From Burkholderiales bacterium (GTDB lineage Bacteria > Pseudomonadota > Gammaproteobacteria > Burkholderiales > Chitinimonadaceae), in contig JAFAKZ010000493.1 in the NCBI GenBank assembly GCA_019234745.1, forward strand, positions 1-16,185: a DNA stretch of 16,185 nt, read 5' to 3'. Below, piece by piece: positions 7,790 through 14,297 of this stretch. Every line of letters starts with the position of its first letter. Positions within the stretch are counted from its first letter, which is position 1. Both the position numbers and the translations under genes were made by a program. The notes under the pieces were generated by a model. That model was not told the origin of the DNA and did no database searches. It was given only the letters and a program-made list of their open reading frames with translations.

Positions 7790-8783
7790 TCGGGCCGTCG
7801 ACGAGCTCTGGCGCAAACGCTGGCAGCGTTGGCTGGTGCGGCGCCATCCGCGCGGCATCCGCACCCAGGTCTTGGGGCGCGATCGCGTTTACATCTTCCT
7901 GAGCCGCACGGGTGCGCTGTTCTGTGCCGTGTTGCTGGCCATGCTGGGCGGAGCCGTCAATTACGATCTCGCGCTAGCCTACGTCATGGTCTTCCTGCTG
8001 ATGTCCATGGCACTGGTGTCCATCTTCCACACCTTCCGCAACCTCTTGGGCCTGCATCTGACGGCGGGGCGCACGGAGGGCTGCTTTGCCGGCGAGCGGG
8101 CACGCTTCGAGATTCTCGTCGACAACCCGGGCAGCCAGCCCAGGCAGAGCTTGGAACTGACCTACCACGACACCCGTGCGGTGTGCGACGTGCCCAACAG
8201 TGATGGCACACGCGTTTGGCTTACCTTGCCGGCGCCAAAGCGCGGCTGGCTGGTTGTGCCGCGCTTGCGCATCGATACGCACTGGCCCATTGGCGTGTTC
8301 CACGCATGGTCCTATGCAAACTTCGAACAGCGTGCGCTGATCTACCCCGCACCGGAGGCCGACCCGCCCCCCTTGCCCGTGGCTGCCGCAGCGGCAGGCG
8401 AAGGCGTGCCCGTACCACGCGGGCAAGATGATTTCGCCGGTCTGCGCCCATTTAGCCGCGGCGATTCGCCGCGGCGCATCGCCTGGAAGGCGGCTGCACG
8501 GGGCGACGTGCTGCCGGTCAAGGAGTTCCACGGGCAGGCGGCGTCTTCGCTATGGCTGGAGTGGGATAGGTTGCCGCCGGACATGCACACGGAAGCGCGC
8601 CTGTCGCGGCTGGCTGCTTGGGTGCTGGCTGCCTTCGAGCGTGGCCAGACCTTCGGTCTGAGCTTGCCGGGCCGCGATATCGTGCCGGACCATGACGAGG
8701 CGCACCGTGACGCTTGCCTGGCGGCGCTGGCCTTGTATGGGGAGCGCAGCGATTCGACCCTGGAGCAGAACCATGCGAGCTAG
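7773..8783 (+). CDS. DUF58 domain protein, membrane-anchored
   Basis: Partner protein of MoxR ATPases, 336 residues. Two hydrophobic segments near 44-60 and 63-85 anchor it in the inner membrane. The signature DUF58 core lies at about 220-252, DFAGLRPFSRGDSPRRIAWK and the residues after it, with the invariant R-x-Y/F-x-x-G-D-x-x-R-x-I-x-W pattern. The rest of the C-terminal region resembles the start of a von Willebrand A-like fold. No enzymatic role is known; family knowledge suggests it is a substrate or adaptor of MoxR and works with the neighbouring transglutaminase. The ATG at 7773 lies inside the end of moxR (17-nt overlap). The next gene's ATG at 8773 lies inside its own end (11-nt overlap), so all three should be made in fixed proportion. 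Confidence 0.92.
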   Translation: MWPFLDRAVDELWRKRWQRWLVRRHPRGIRTQVLGRDRVYIFLSRTGALFCAVLLAMLGGAVNYDLALAYVMVFLLMSMALVSIFHTFRNLLGLHLTAGRTEGCFAGERARFEILVDNPGSQPRQSLELTYHDTRAVCDVPNSDGTRVWLTLPAPKRGWLVVPRLRIDTHWPIGVFHAWSYANFEQRALIYPAPEADPPPLPVAAAAAGEGVPVPRGQDDFAGLRPFSRGDSPRRIAWKAAARGDVLPVKEFHGQAASSLWLEWDRLPPDMHTEARLSRLAAWVLAAFERGQTFGLSLPGRDIVPDHDEAHRDACLAALALYGERSDSTLEQNHAS

Positions 8784-10722
8784 GCAGGCGCAGCGCCTGG
8801 CGCCGGACCAGATGTACACGCTGCTGGGTGTACTGGCCCTCTTGATGCTGCCGCATGCCTGGCATATGCCGCTCTGGCTCGTAGGCGCCTGGGCAGCCCT
8901 GGTCGGCTGGCGTGCCTGGCTGGTTCGCGTGGAGGGGCCTTTGCCGCCTGGGTGGGTGCTGATCCCGGTCGTATTCATGCTGGTCGCGGGGGTGTTTGCC
9001 AGCTATCACACGATATTTGGGCGCAATGGCGGTGTGGCGCTCCTGGGCCTCCTGATCGCCGCCAAGTCACTGGAAACGCGAAATCGGGCCGACGCGCTGG
9101 TGATCGTCTATCTCGGCTATTTCCAGATCACGACGAACTTCCTATTCGACCAGTCCATTCTGATGGCCGTGTATCTGTTCGCCATGGTGGGACTCGTCAC
9201 CGTACAGCTGATAGGCTGGCACTCCACCAACGCGGCCGGCATCTGGCGCAGCGTCCCGGCGCAAGCCAAGCTCACGGCCGTGCTGATGGCTCAGGCCGTG
9301 CCCGTCATGGTGTTGCTGTTCATCTTCTTCCCGCGCATTGATGGGCCGCTGTGGCGTTTGCCGCAGGAGCGGGGCGGGAGCCGTACCGGGCTGTCGGACA
9401 ATATGTCGCCTGGCAGCTTCTCGTCGCTGACCAAGGACTACTCCGTGGCGTTCCGCGTCAGCTTCGTCGGTGCGCGTGCACCGCAAGCGACGCTTTACTG
9501 GCGCGGCCCCGTGTTCGAGGACTTCGACGGCGTAAACTGGTCTCAGGCACAGCACAAGGACGCCGGCCCACCACCCGTGGTGCAAGGTACTTCTTCGCCC
9601 ATCCACTACACGATGACCATGGAGCCGCAGGCGCACGATTGGCTATTGGCGCTCGACATGCCGCTGCGCACGAATGCCGACGGCCACGTGAACGACCGCA
9701 TGCAGTTGCTCAGCAACAAGCCACTCGACAAGCGCGTGCGCTACGACGTGTTTTCCTCGCTGGACTACAAGATCGGCCTGACCGAGCGTGGTGGCGTGCT
9801 GGCGCATGACCTACTGCTGCCCTCGGCGGGCAACCCGCGCGCGCGTGCCGTGGCTGAACGATGGAGGAGTCTGACGCCGCAGCAGCGGGTAGAGGCGGCG
9901 CTGCGTTTCTTCGGGCAGCAGTCGCTGACGTACACGCTGGAGCCACCGCAGTACGGAAGGGACAGCGTTGACGGCTTCCTGTTCGAGGGGAAGCGTGGTT
10001 TCTGCGAACATTTCGCCAGCTCCTTCGCCTTCATGATGCGCGTGGCCGGTGTGCCTGCGCGCGTGATCGGTGGCTACCAGGGCGGGGACGATAACGGCGA
10101 CTACCTGATTGTGCGCCAAGCGGACGCGCACGCCTGGACGGAAGTCTGGCTGGGCGGCCGCGGCTGGGTGCGTGTGGACCCAACTTTCGAGGTGGCGCCG
10201 CAGCGCATCGAAAATGGCTTGGGCTCGGCAGTACCGCAGGAAGACTTGCCGTATCTGCTGCGGGCTGATGAGAATTGGGTGAAGCGCGCGCGGCTGATGA
10301 TGGACAGCATGGTGAACACCTGGAACCAGTGGGTGATCGGCTATACCCCCGAACGCCAGCGCGACGTGCTGCGCCGGCTCGGCATTCTCGATCTGGCGTC
10401 GTCCCAATTCGTATTCTGGTTCGGCGGCGTGCTGTTGACGATGCTAGGTACCATCGCCGCCTGGTTGCTGTGGCGCATGCGACCACCCGCGCCCGATGCG
10501 GCTCGGGTGACGTGGGAACGTCTCGTGCGCAAGCTGGCACGACATGGCATCGAGCAGGCACCGTCGGAGGGGCCGCGAAACTTTGCTGCCCGCGCGGCGG
10601 CGCTGCTGCCTGAGCAGGCTGCCGCCATCCAATACGCGGCTTCTCTGTATCTGGACGTGCGCTACGGCGGCGCGGACGCGCTGTACGACTTTCAACAGGC
10701 GGTGCGGGCCGTACGGGTCTAG
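8773..10722 (+). CDS. tgpA: TgpA-type membrane transglutaminase (DUF3488/DUF4129)
   Basis: A 649-residue inner-membrane protein with a periplasmic transglutaminase-like domain, matching Pseudomonas TgpA (668 residues) in length and order. N-terminal membrane segments run from about residue 14 to 187 (DUF3488). A periplasmic region then holds the papain-like triad: C411 in GFCEHFASSFAFMMR, H453 in DAHAWTEVW and D469 in WVRVDPT. A last membrane helix lies near 546-567, followed by a short cytoplasmic DUF4129-like tail. In Pseudomonas TgpA is needed for viability; its substrate, perhaps a cell-wall or envelope component, is uncertain. The ATG at 8773 has GGAG 7 nt upstream and overlaps the DUF58 stop. 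An in-frame start at 8692 would add 27 residues read from DUF58 coding sequence and is rejected. Confidence 0.94.
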   Translation: MRARQAQRLAPDQMYTLLGVLALLMLPHAWHMPLWLVGAWAALVGWRAWLVRVEGPLPPGWVLIPVVFMLVAGVFASYHTIFGRNGGVALLGLLIAAKSLETRNRADALVIVYLGYFQITTNFLFDQSILMAVYLFAMVGLVTVQLIGWHSTNAAGIWRSVPAQAKLTAVLMAQAVPVMVLLFIFFPRIDGPLWRLPQERGGSRTGLSDNMSPGSFSSLTKDYSVAFRVSFVGARAPQATLYWRGPVFEDFDGVNWSQAQHKDAGPPPVVQGTSSPIHYTMTMEPQAHDWLLALDMPLRTNADGHVNDRMQLLSNKPLDKRVRYDVFSSLDYKIGLTERGGVLAHDLLLPSAGNPRARAVAERWRSLTPQQRVEAALRFFGQQSLTYTLEPPQYGRDSVDGFLFEGKRGFCEHFASSFAFMMRVAGVPARVIGGYQGGDDNGDYLIVRQADAHAWTEVWLGGRGWVRVDPTFEVAPQRIENGLGSAVPQEDLPYLLRADENWVKRARLMMDSMVNTWNQWVIGYTPERQRDVLRRLGILDLASSQFVFWFGGVLLTMLGTIAAWLLWRMRPPAPDAARVTWERLVRKLARHGIEQAPSEGPRNFAARAAALLPEQAAAIQYAASLYLDVRYGGADALYDFQQAVRAVRV

Positions 10723-10746
10723 TCGACACCTGCGCGATCCCGGTTG

Positions 10747-11271
10747 TCATACCCAGCCTGTCAGGCCAATCGCCGCACCACCTGCCAGCAACCACAAGGG
10801 GTTGAGTCTAGTGCGCACGGCAAGCACGACACTCGCGGCCGTCAGTACATAGCCGGGCCAGGACGTATTGGCTGCCTTGGCCAGCAGGCAGCCACTGCCC
10901 AGCACGAGGCCGATGGTGATCGGCGCCAGGCCGCGCTCGATGATGCGGCGCCAAGGTGCGTCGTGGAAGCGCTGTAGCAATTGTCCCACACCGTAGGCCA
11001 GCAGCGAGGACGGCCCGCACATGGCGAGCGTGCTGACGACGGCACCGGCGATACCAGCCACCTTCCAGCCGATCAGGCTGATGATCAGCATATTGGGGCC
11101 GGGCGCCGCCTGAGCGATGGCGAAGAGGGAGGCGAATTCCGTGCTGCTCATCCAGCCGTCCACATCCACCACCTGCCGATGCATTTCGGGGATCAGCGCA
11201 TTGGCGCCGCCCACGGCCATCAGCGAGAACAGGCAGCAATTGAGCGCCAGGCGCGTGAGCGAGATATTCAT
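10747..11271 (-). CDS. chromate transporter family, second half-size subunit
   Basis: A short-chain CHR family (ChrA) membrane protein, 174 residues with about five or six hydrophobic segments. It contains the family's GGANALIPE motif near 22-30 and APGPN near 56-60, followed by hydrophobic helices to the C-terminus. Full-length ChrA carries two such halves in one chain; here they are separate genes. The ATG at 11271 overlaps the stop of the upstream half by ATGA and has GGGAG 6 nt upstream, so the two are translationally coupled and probably form a heterodimer. The proposed role is anion (chromate/sulfate) export by analogy with short-chain pairs elsewhere; actual substrate is unproven. It ends 24 bp from the convergent tgpA, with no hairpin between them. 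Confidence 0.9.
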   Translation of the reverse strand: MNISLTRLALNCCLFSLMAVGGANALIPEMHRQVVDVDGWMSSTEFASLFAIAQAAPGPNMLIISLIGWKVAGIAGAVVSTLAMCGPSSLLAYGVGQLLQRFHDAPWRRIIERGLAPITIGLVLGSGCLLAKAANTSWPGYVLTAASVVLAVRTRLNPLWLLAGGAAIGLTGWV

Positions 11272-11828
11272 TTCGCGCTCCCGTGTGGGCGGCTCAGGTA
11301 GGCCAGCGCGATGCCCGCGGGAATCATCACCAACAGCACGTGCAGGAGCGGCAGGCGCAGGATGGCAATGGCCACGAAGGTGATGATGCCGGCCAAGAGG
11401 CTCCAGGCCCGTCGTTCCAGTTGCCGGCCCATCTTGAGCGCCATGGCGAGAATCAGCCCCGGCGCGACGGCAGCCACCCCCTGCAGTGCATGGCGCAAGG
11501 GGGCGAAACTGCTGTAGTGGTCGTACAGGGCCGCGAGCGTGAGCACGATGACGAAGGGGGCCAGCATCAGGCCGCTGAAGGCGAGCAGCGAACCGAAGGC
11601 GCCGTGGTAGCGGGCACCGACGACGATGGATACGTTGACGATGTTGGGGCCGGGCAGGATCTGGCCCAGGCCTAGCACCTCGGTGAATTCGGCCGACGTG
11701 AGCCAGCCCTTTTCCTCAACCAGCATACGGCGCGCCCAAGGCAGCACGCCGCCGAAGCCCTTCAGGCCGATACCGAGAAAGCCCATGAACAGGGCGTGGC
11801 GGCTGGGGATGTTGCGCGTGGTTTCCAT
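11268..11828 (-). CDS. chromate transporter family, first half-size subunit
   Basis: The partner half of the short-chain CHR pair, 186 residues, inner membrane. It shows GLKGFGGVLPWARR (21-34) and the ILPGPNIVNVS motif near 57-67, both hallmarks of the CHR domain, followed by hydrophobic helices. The two subunits are paralogues by motif (GFGGVLPW versus GGANALIPE; PGPN in both) and likely have opposite membrane orientation, as described for known CHR pairs. The ATG at 11828 lacks a clear Shine-Dalgarno. Upstream lies a TGTGA/TCACA dyad (11885-11901) that may be a regulator site. No chrB-type sensor gene is adjacent. Confidence 0.9.
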   Translation of the reverse strand: METTRNIPSRHALFMGFLGIGLKGFGGVLPWARRMLVEEKGWLTSAEFTEVLGLGQILPGPNIVNVSIVVGARYHGAFGSLLAFSGLMLAPFVIVLTLAALYDHYSSFAPLRHALQGVAAVAPGLILAMALKMGRQLERRAWSLLAGIITFVAIAILRLPLLHVLLVMIPAGIALAYLSRPHGSAK

Positions 11829-11884
11829 GCCCGAAGGCTACGCGCAGAAAGCCCGTCGGACAAACGACAAATGGCCGCCTGGCC

Positions 11885-11901
11885 TGTGAGAAAAATTCAC
11901 A
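11885..11901. promoter_or_regulatory. TGTGA-N7-TCACA dyad upstream of the chromate transporter pair
   Basis: A perfect 5-bp inverted repeat, TGTGA (11885-11889) and TCACA (11897-11901), about 57 bp before the transporter start. It resembles a CRP/FNR-type half-site pair, but the spacer is 7 nt rather than the usual 6 for CRP. Binding by any given regulator is a guess. Confidence 0.3.
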
Positions 11902-11911
11902 CGGCTGACAT

Positions 11912-11947
11912 GGTGCGGGTGTGCAAAGCTACGGCACAACCCGCACC
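11912..11947 (-). terminator. long hairpin after the TraB-like gene
   Basis: GGTGCGGGTGTGC (11912-11924) pairs with GCACAACCCGCACC (11934-11947) with one bulged base and a 9-nt loop. On the minus strand it starts 12 nt after the TAA of the TraB-like gene. It lacks a T-tract, so termination would be imperfect; it may mainly protect the mRNA 3' end and separate this unit from the chromate genes. Confidence 0.45.
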
Positions 11948-11958
11948 AGATTTGCGGC

Positions 11959-12633
11959 TTACTGCACGCCACCCAGAATCACCAGATTCAACGCACGCCC
12001 TGGCTCCAGTGTGAGCACAGGCATCAGCGTATCGGCGCTGCGCAGTTCGTGGATGGCATCCTGTGGCGGGCCGTTCTTTTCATCGTCCTTGCTGATCAGG
12101 CCCTCACCTATGCCCCAGGTGGCGTGGTTCAGCGCCGACTGCGCACTCTTCATCAGCATGCTCTGGCGCGTCTGCGTGCCCACGCCCAGCATCACCAGGT
12201 CCTTGGCCGACTGGCTCCAGTACACATTGCCCTTGATGCCCGTGCGCGCATCCTTGTCCACCACGTAGCCGCGCAAAGGCTTGTTGATGGTGGGGGCGCC
12301 GTCCGCGTCGAAGCAGCGGATGCCGACCAGGCGGATATTGACGCGCTCGGACGCCAGGTTGCCGGCCGCTTCCGCGTCGATCACGCACTCGGCCGACTTG
12401 CTGCCCACGTCATGCAGGCGGTGCGCGTCGTCCAGCTTGAGCAGCAGCGGCGTGGGGTAGGCCTCGACGGTGGCACCGACGCCTACATCGCTGCCGATGA
12501 CTACGGTGGCGGGGATGGCATGGCTCCACTGCGCGGGCGGTGGGGGAGGCGGCGTGGGCGTGGTAGCGGCCGGGTCGGCAGCGTAAGCCGCCGTCAGCGT
12601 GAAGAGCAGGGTGGCGAGTGGTGCGTGGCGCAT
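11959..12633 (-). CDS. orphan TraB/VirB10-like C-terminal domain protein, exported
   Basis: A 224-residue protein with a signal peptide (cleavage near AYA-AD, residues 18-19) and a proline-rich linker (25-33). Residues about 50-224 resemble the C-terminal periplasmic/outer-membrane part of the conjugation protein TraB (VirB10/TrbI superfamily). The matching stretches are PLLLKLDDAHRL; C83 and C107 flanking GNLASERVNIRLVGIRC (91-107); RGYVVDKDARTGIKG (121-135); a hydrophobic/alanine segment; and a terminal PGRALNLVILGGV. Conjugative TraB is about twice this length, with an inner-membrane helix, which is absent here. No other transfer gene is in the window. It follows the SUOX-like gene by 28 bp, has GGAGG 7 nt before its ATG, and is probably in that operon. 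The homology is recalled from motifs, not searched; function unknown. Confidence 0.65.
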   Translation of the reverse strand: MRHAPLATLLFTLTAAYAADPAATTPTPPPPPPAQWSHAIPATVVIGSDVGVGATVEAYPTPLLLKLDDAHRLHDVGSKSAECVIDAEAAGNLASERVNIRLVGIRCFDADGAPTINKPLRGYVVDKDARTGIKGNVYWSQSAKDLVMLGVGTQTRQSMLMKSAQSALNHATWGIGEGLISKDDEKNGPPQDAIHELRSADTLMPVLTLEPGRALNLVILGGVQ

Positions 12634-12661
12634 GGTGTTGCCTCCGTATGTTCCGGCCGAC

Positions 12662-13243
12662 TCAAGCGGCCTTGATCTCGATGTGATAGATACCCCAGGG
12701 GCATAGGGCGAAGCGTTCGTTCAGCGGCTTGGCGGCGAGCTCGGGTATGCGATCCGCGTCGTACACTCCCCATAAAGGTCCTAACCCACCCAGGCCCAGC
12801 GGCTGGCCGTCGATATGGGTGGCGAGAATGAAGCGGTAGCGGCCCAGGTCGGCTACCGTGGGTGCTACGGTGTAACCGTCGATAGCACGCAGATAGACGG
12901 TCGTATCGGGGCGCAGGTCGGCACCGAGCGAGCCAAGAATGTCGAGCAGTGCCGGGCCGGACAGGCGATGTACCTTGCTATCGTATTCGAGTGTGGGGGT
13001 GATGGTTTGCGTAGGCATGGTGGCCAGCGCGTCATAGTCGAAGCAGTAGGCGGCGTCGAAGGCCACCTTCTGCTTGTGCATCATCTGGTCCAACGCCGGG
13101 TCGAGCGGGCCGCGGTTATGTTGCTTGATGGCGCCCGAGATGGTGAGCAGCGTAGGGCCCTTGCGTTTGCCATGCGAGGCAGCGGTGGCGAAGGGCGTAG
13201 CGGCGGCGAGCGACGCCGCAGCGAGGAACTGGCGCTTGTTCAT
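12662..13243 (-). CDS. small exported SUOX-fold (molybdopterin oxidoreductase-like) protein
   Basis: A 193-residue protein. The start at 13243 gives KRQFLAAASLAAATPFATA, an N-terminal signal peptide with a KR variant of the Tat motif; AGG lies 6 nt upstream. The reading frame extends 112 codons further up, through a hairpin-rich non-coding stretch, and that extension is rejected. The region 85-193 fits the sulfite-oxidase/YedY molybdopterin-binding fold: a LSGPALLDILGSLGAD helix, VYLRAIDGYTVAP, an ILATHIDGQPL strand-turn, GGLGPLWGVY and a WGIYHIEI end. The cysteine that ligates molybdenum in the family is not seen at its usual place before the L-SGPALL helix; only C67 and C181 are present. 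It may therefore bind no cofactor, or an altered one. First gene of a two-gene unit with the TraB-like protein. Confidence 0.75.
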   Translation of the reverse strand: MNKRQFLAAASLAAATPFATAASHGKRKGPTLLTISGAIKQHNRGPLDPALDQMMHKQKVAFDAAYCFDYDALATMPTQTITPTLEYDSKVHRLSGPALLDILGSLGADLRPDTTVYLRAIDGYTVAPTVADLGRYRFILATHIDGQPLGLGGLGPLWGVYDADRIPELAAKPLNERFALCPWGIYHIEIKAA

Positions 13244-13306
13244 GCGCAACCTGTAGGGTGGAAAGCCCCTTTTTAGCAAATAAGGTCGCGGTGTGCACCT
13301 TAGAAA

Positions 13307-13341
13307 ATCATACCACCTGCTTCTGCCCGGGAAACCCGGGC
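13307..13341 (-). promoter_or_regulatory. extended -10 promoter with a dyad at the -35 position
   Basis: On the minus strand TGGTATGAT (13315-13307) is an extended -10 element with 5 of 6 matches to TATAAT. It would start transcription near 13300, giving a leader of about 57 nt to the ATG at 13243. No normal -35 hexamer exists. That place is occupied by a perfect inverted repeat, GCCCGGG (13325-13331), AAA, CCCGGGC (13335-13341), which may be an operator. Confidence 0.4.
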
Positions 13342-13404
13342 GCTTTGCGCTAGTGAATATCAACCAGTTCTCGCTGATTGATTCCTCTCCCCCCGCCCTC
13401 GTGA

Positions 13405-13514
13405 CGTGGATGTCGGAGCGAAGCGACATACAGCCACGGGATGCCCTTGCGGTACCGCCGTACCCGTAAAGGGCATGCCGTGGTTCTAAAGCCGCCAAAG
13501 CGGCAAGAACCACG
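13405..13514. repeat. chain of alternating, mutually exclusive hairpins
   Basis: The arm CGTGG occurs at 13405-13409 and 13479-13483, and its complement CCACG at 13434-13438 and 13510-13514. Neighbouring arms give three overlapping hairpins. B has outer arms at 13405-13409 and 13434-13438, with an inner TGTCG (13411-13415)/CGACA (13424-13428) stem. C pairs CCACGGGATGCCCTT (13434-13448) with AAGGGCATGCCGTGG (13469-13483), 14 of 15 bases. D pairs CGTGGTTCT (13479-13487) with AGAACCACG (13506-13514) and has an inner GCCGC/GCGGC stem. C excludes B and D because it shares an arm with each. It could be a palindromic repeat cluster or a switchable RNA. Confidence 0.65.
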
Positions 13515-13577
13515 CACGGAGCCTCGCTAACGCTCGTACGTAGCCCTTGTAGCGGATTCTCTGCGCGGCATGCAGGC

Positions 13578-13601
13578 AAAAAAAAGGCGCCGTGTGGCGC
13601 C
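13578..13601 (-). terminator. intrinsic terminator of the glycine-zipper gene
   Basis: On the minus strand GGCGCC, loop ACAC, GGCGCC (hairpin at 13601-13586) is followed directly by eight T residues (13585-13578). It lies about 33 bp after the glycine-zipper stop codon. Confidence 0.9.
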
Positions 13602-13633
13602 CAAATGGGGGATCTGGTGGGGAAAATGGAATA

Positions 13634-14194
13634 TCAGTTCGTTGCGGTAGTCCGGCTGCCCGTCGCGGCATCGGCGAGCACCAGCTGGCCGTCCTTGACT
13701 GGGATACGTTCATCCGGGCGGTGATTCATGCGCACGGTATCGATCTTGCCGCCAAGGGAGTATTTGACGTCATAACCGACTACCTCTTCATGCTTCACAT
13801 TCGCGGTCTTACAGCGGCGTTCGGTTTGCACCGTGGTGTCGTTGTTCTGCATATTCTGCTGCACCTTGTTGCCCGCATAGCCGCCGGCGGCCGCGCCAAC
13901 CACGGTAGTCAACGTCTTGCCGTTGCCTCCGCCCATCTGATGGCCAAGTACCCCGCCCAGCACTGCGCCGATTGCCGTACCAGCAATACGTTGCTGATCC
14001 TGCACCGGCTTTCTGTGTGTGACCTGGACATCCGCGCAGGACTGCTCCGGCGTCATGACTACCTGGCGAACTTCCTGCACATTCAACACCTCGGCATAGC
14101 TAGGACCCTTCACCGCCTGGTATCCCGCTACTGCGCCGAAGGACAGCACGGTGGCGCCCCCGATTGCGGCGCCGATCAGTGTTGCTTGGTTCAT
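13634..14194 (-). CDS. glycine zipper 2TM domain envelope protein
   Basis: A 186-residue protein of the Rickettsia 17-kDa antigen/SlyB-like glycine-zipper group, expected in the cell envelope. Residues 6-26 form an N-terminal hydrophobic anchor or uncleaved signal with no lipobox cysteine. The glycine zipper spans about 72-108, GTAIGAVLGGVLGHQMGGG and then VVGAAAGGYAGNKV, two short helices with G-x-x-x-G spacing. The C-terminal part (138-166), GYDVKYSLGGK then the R-M-x-x-x-P-D-E-R-I-P-V run, is the conserved beta-rich tail of this family. C53 and C128 could form a disulfide. The start is well supported by AAGGAG 7 nt before the ATG. It has its own terminator and a direct-repeat site upstream (14242-14261). 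The family is often linked to outer-membrane stability and stress; exact role unknown. Confidence 0.88.
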   Translation of the reverse strand: MNQATLIGAAIGGATVLSFGAVAGYQAVKGPSYAEVLNVQEVRQVVMTPEQSCADVQVTHRKPVQDQQRIAGTAIGAVLGGVLGHQMGGGNGKTLTTVVGAAAGGYAGNKVQQNMQNNDTTVQTERRCKTANVKHEEVVGYDVKYSLGGKIDTVRMNHRPDERIPVKDGQLVLADAATGSRTTATN

Positions 14195-14241
14195 GCTTGC
14201 ACTCCTTGTTCCTCTGCTGCTGGGCGCATCTTGGCCCCTTT

Positions 14242-14261
14242 ATGCTGAATGAATGCTGAAT
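14242..14261. promoter_or_regulatory. 11-bp-period direct repeat, possible response-regulator box
   Basis: ATGCTGAAT occurs at 14242-14250 and again at 14253-14261, perfect copies with an 11-bp period, one helical turn. OmpR/PhoB-type response regulators bind direct repeats with this period. It lies 48-67 bp upstream of the glycine-zipper ATG and could also act on srkA. Confidence 0.35.
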
Positions 14262-14266
14262 CTGCG

Positions 14267-14293
14267 TTGTGAAGATTATCGAGAGAGTAAAAT
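14267..14293 (+). promoter_or_regulatory. weak promoter candidate for srkA
   Basis: TTGTGA (14267-14272) and TAAAAT (14288-14293) match sigma-70 boxes at 4 and 5 of 6 positions, but the 15-nt spacer is short. Transcription would start near 14300, at the left edge of the inverted-repeat element, making the whole element the srkA leader. Confidence 0.22.
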
Positions 14294-14297
14294 CCCC

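Larger units (their letters stand above)
13244..13633. other. 390-bp gene-free region rich in hairpins
   Basis: It holds, from right to left, the glycine-zipper gene's terminator, a chain of alternating hairpins (13405-13514), a C-rich box (13381-13400), a perfect dyad and an extended -10 promoter for the SUOX-like gene. I see no coding sequence that fits any family here. Confidence 0.7.

Noticed and set aside
10723..10746. Terminator between tgpA and the chromate genes
   Set aside because: The 24-bp convergent gap has no hairpin or T-run.
10747..11828. Frameshifted single chrA gene
   Set aside because: Each half has its own start, the second has a Shine-Dalgarno (GGGAG), and the ATGA overlap with two complete CHR domains is the normal arrangement of short-chain pairs, not a broken gene.
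13244..13579. 112-codon upstream extension of the SUOX-like protein
   Set aside because: It runs through the hairpin chain and candidate promoter, whereas the ATG at 13243 gives a proper signal peptide and a nearby AGG.
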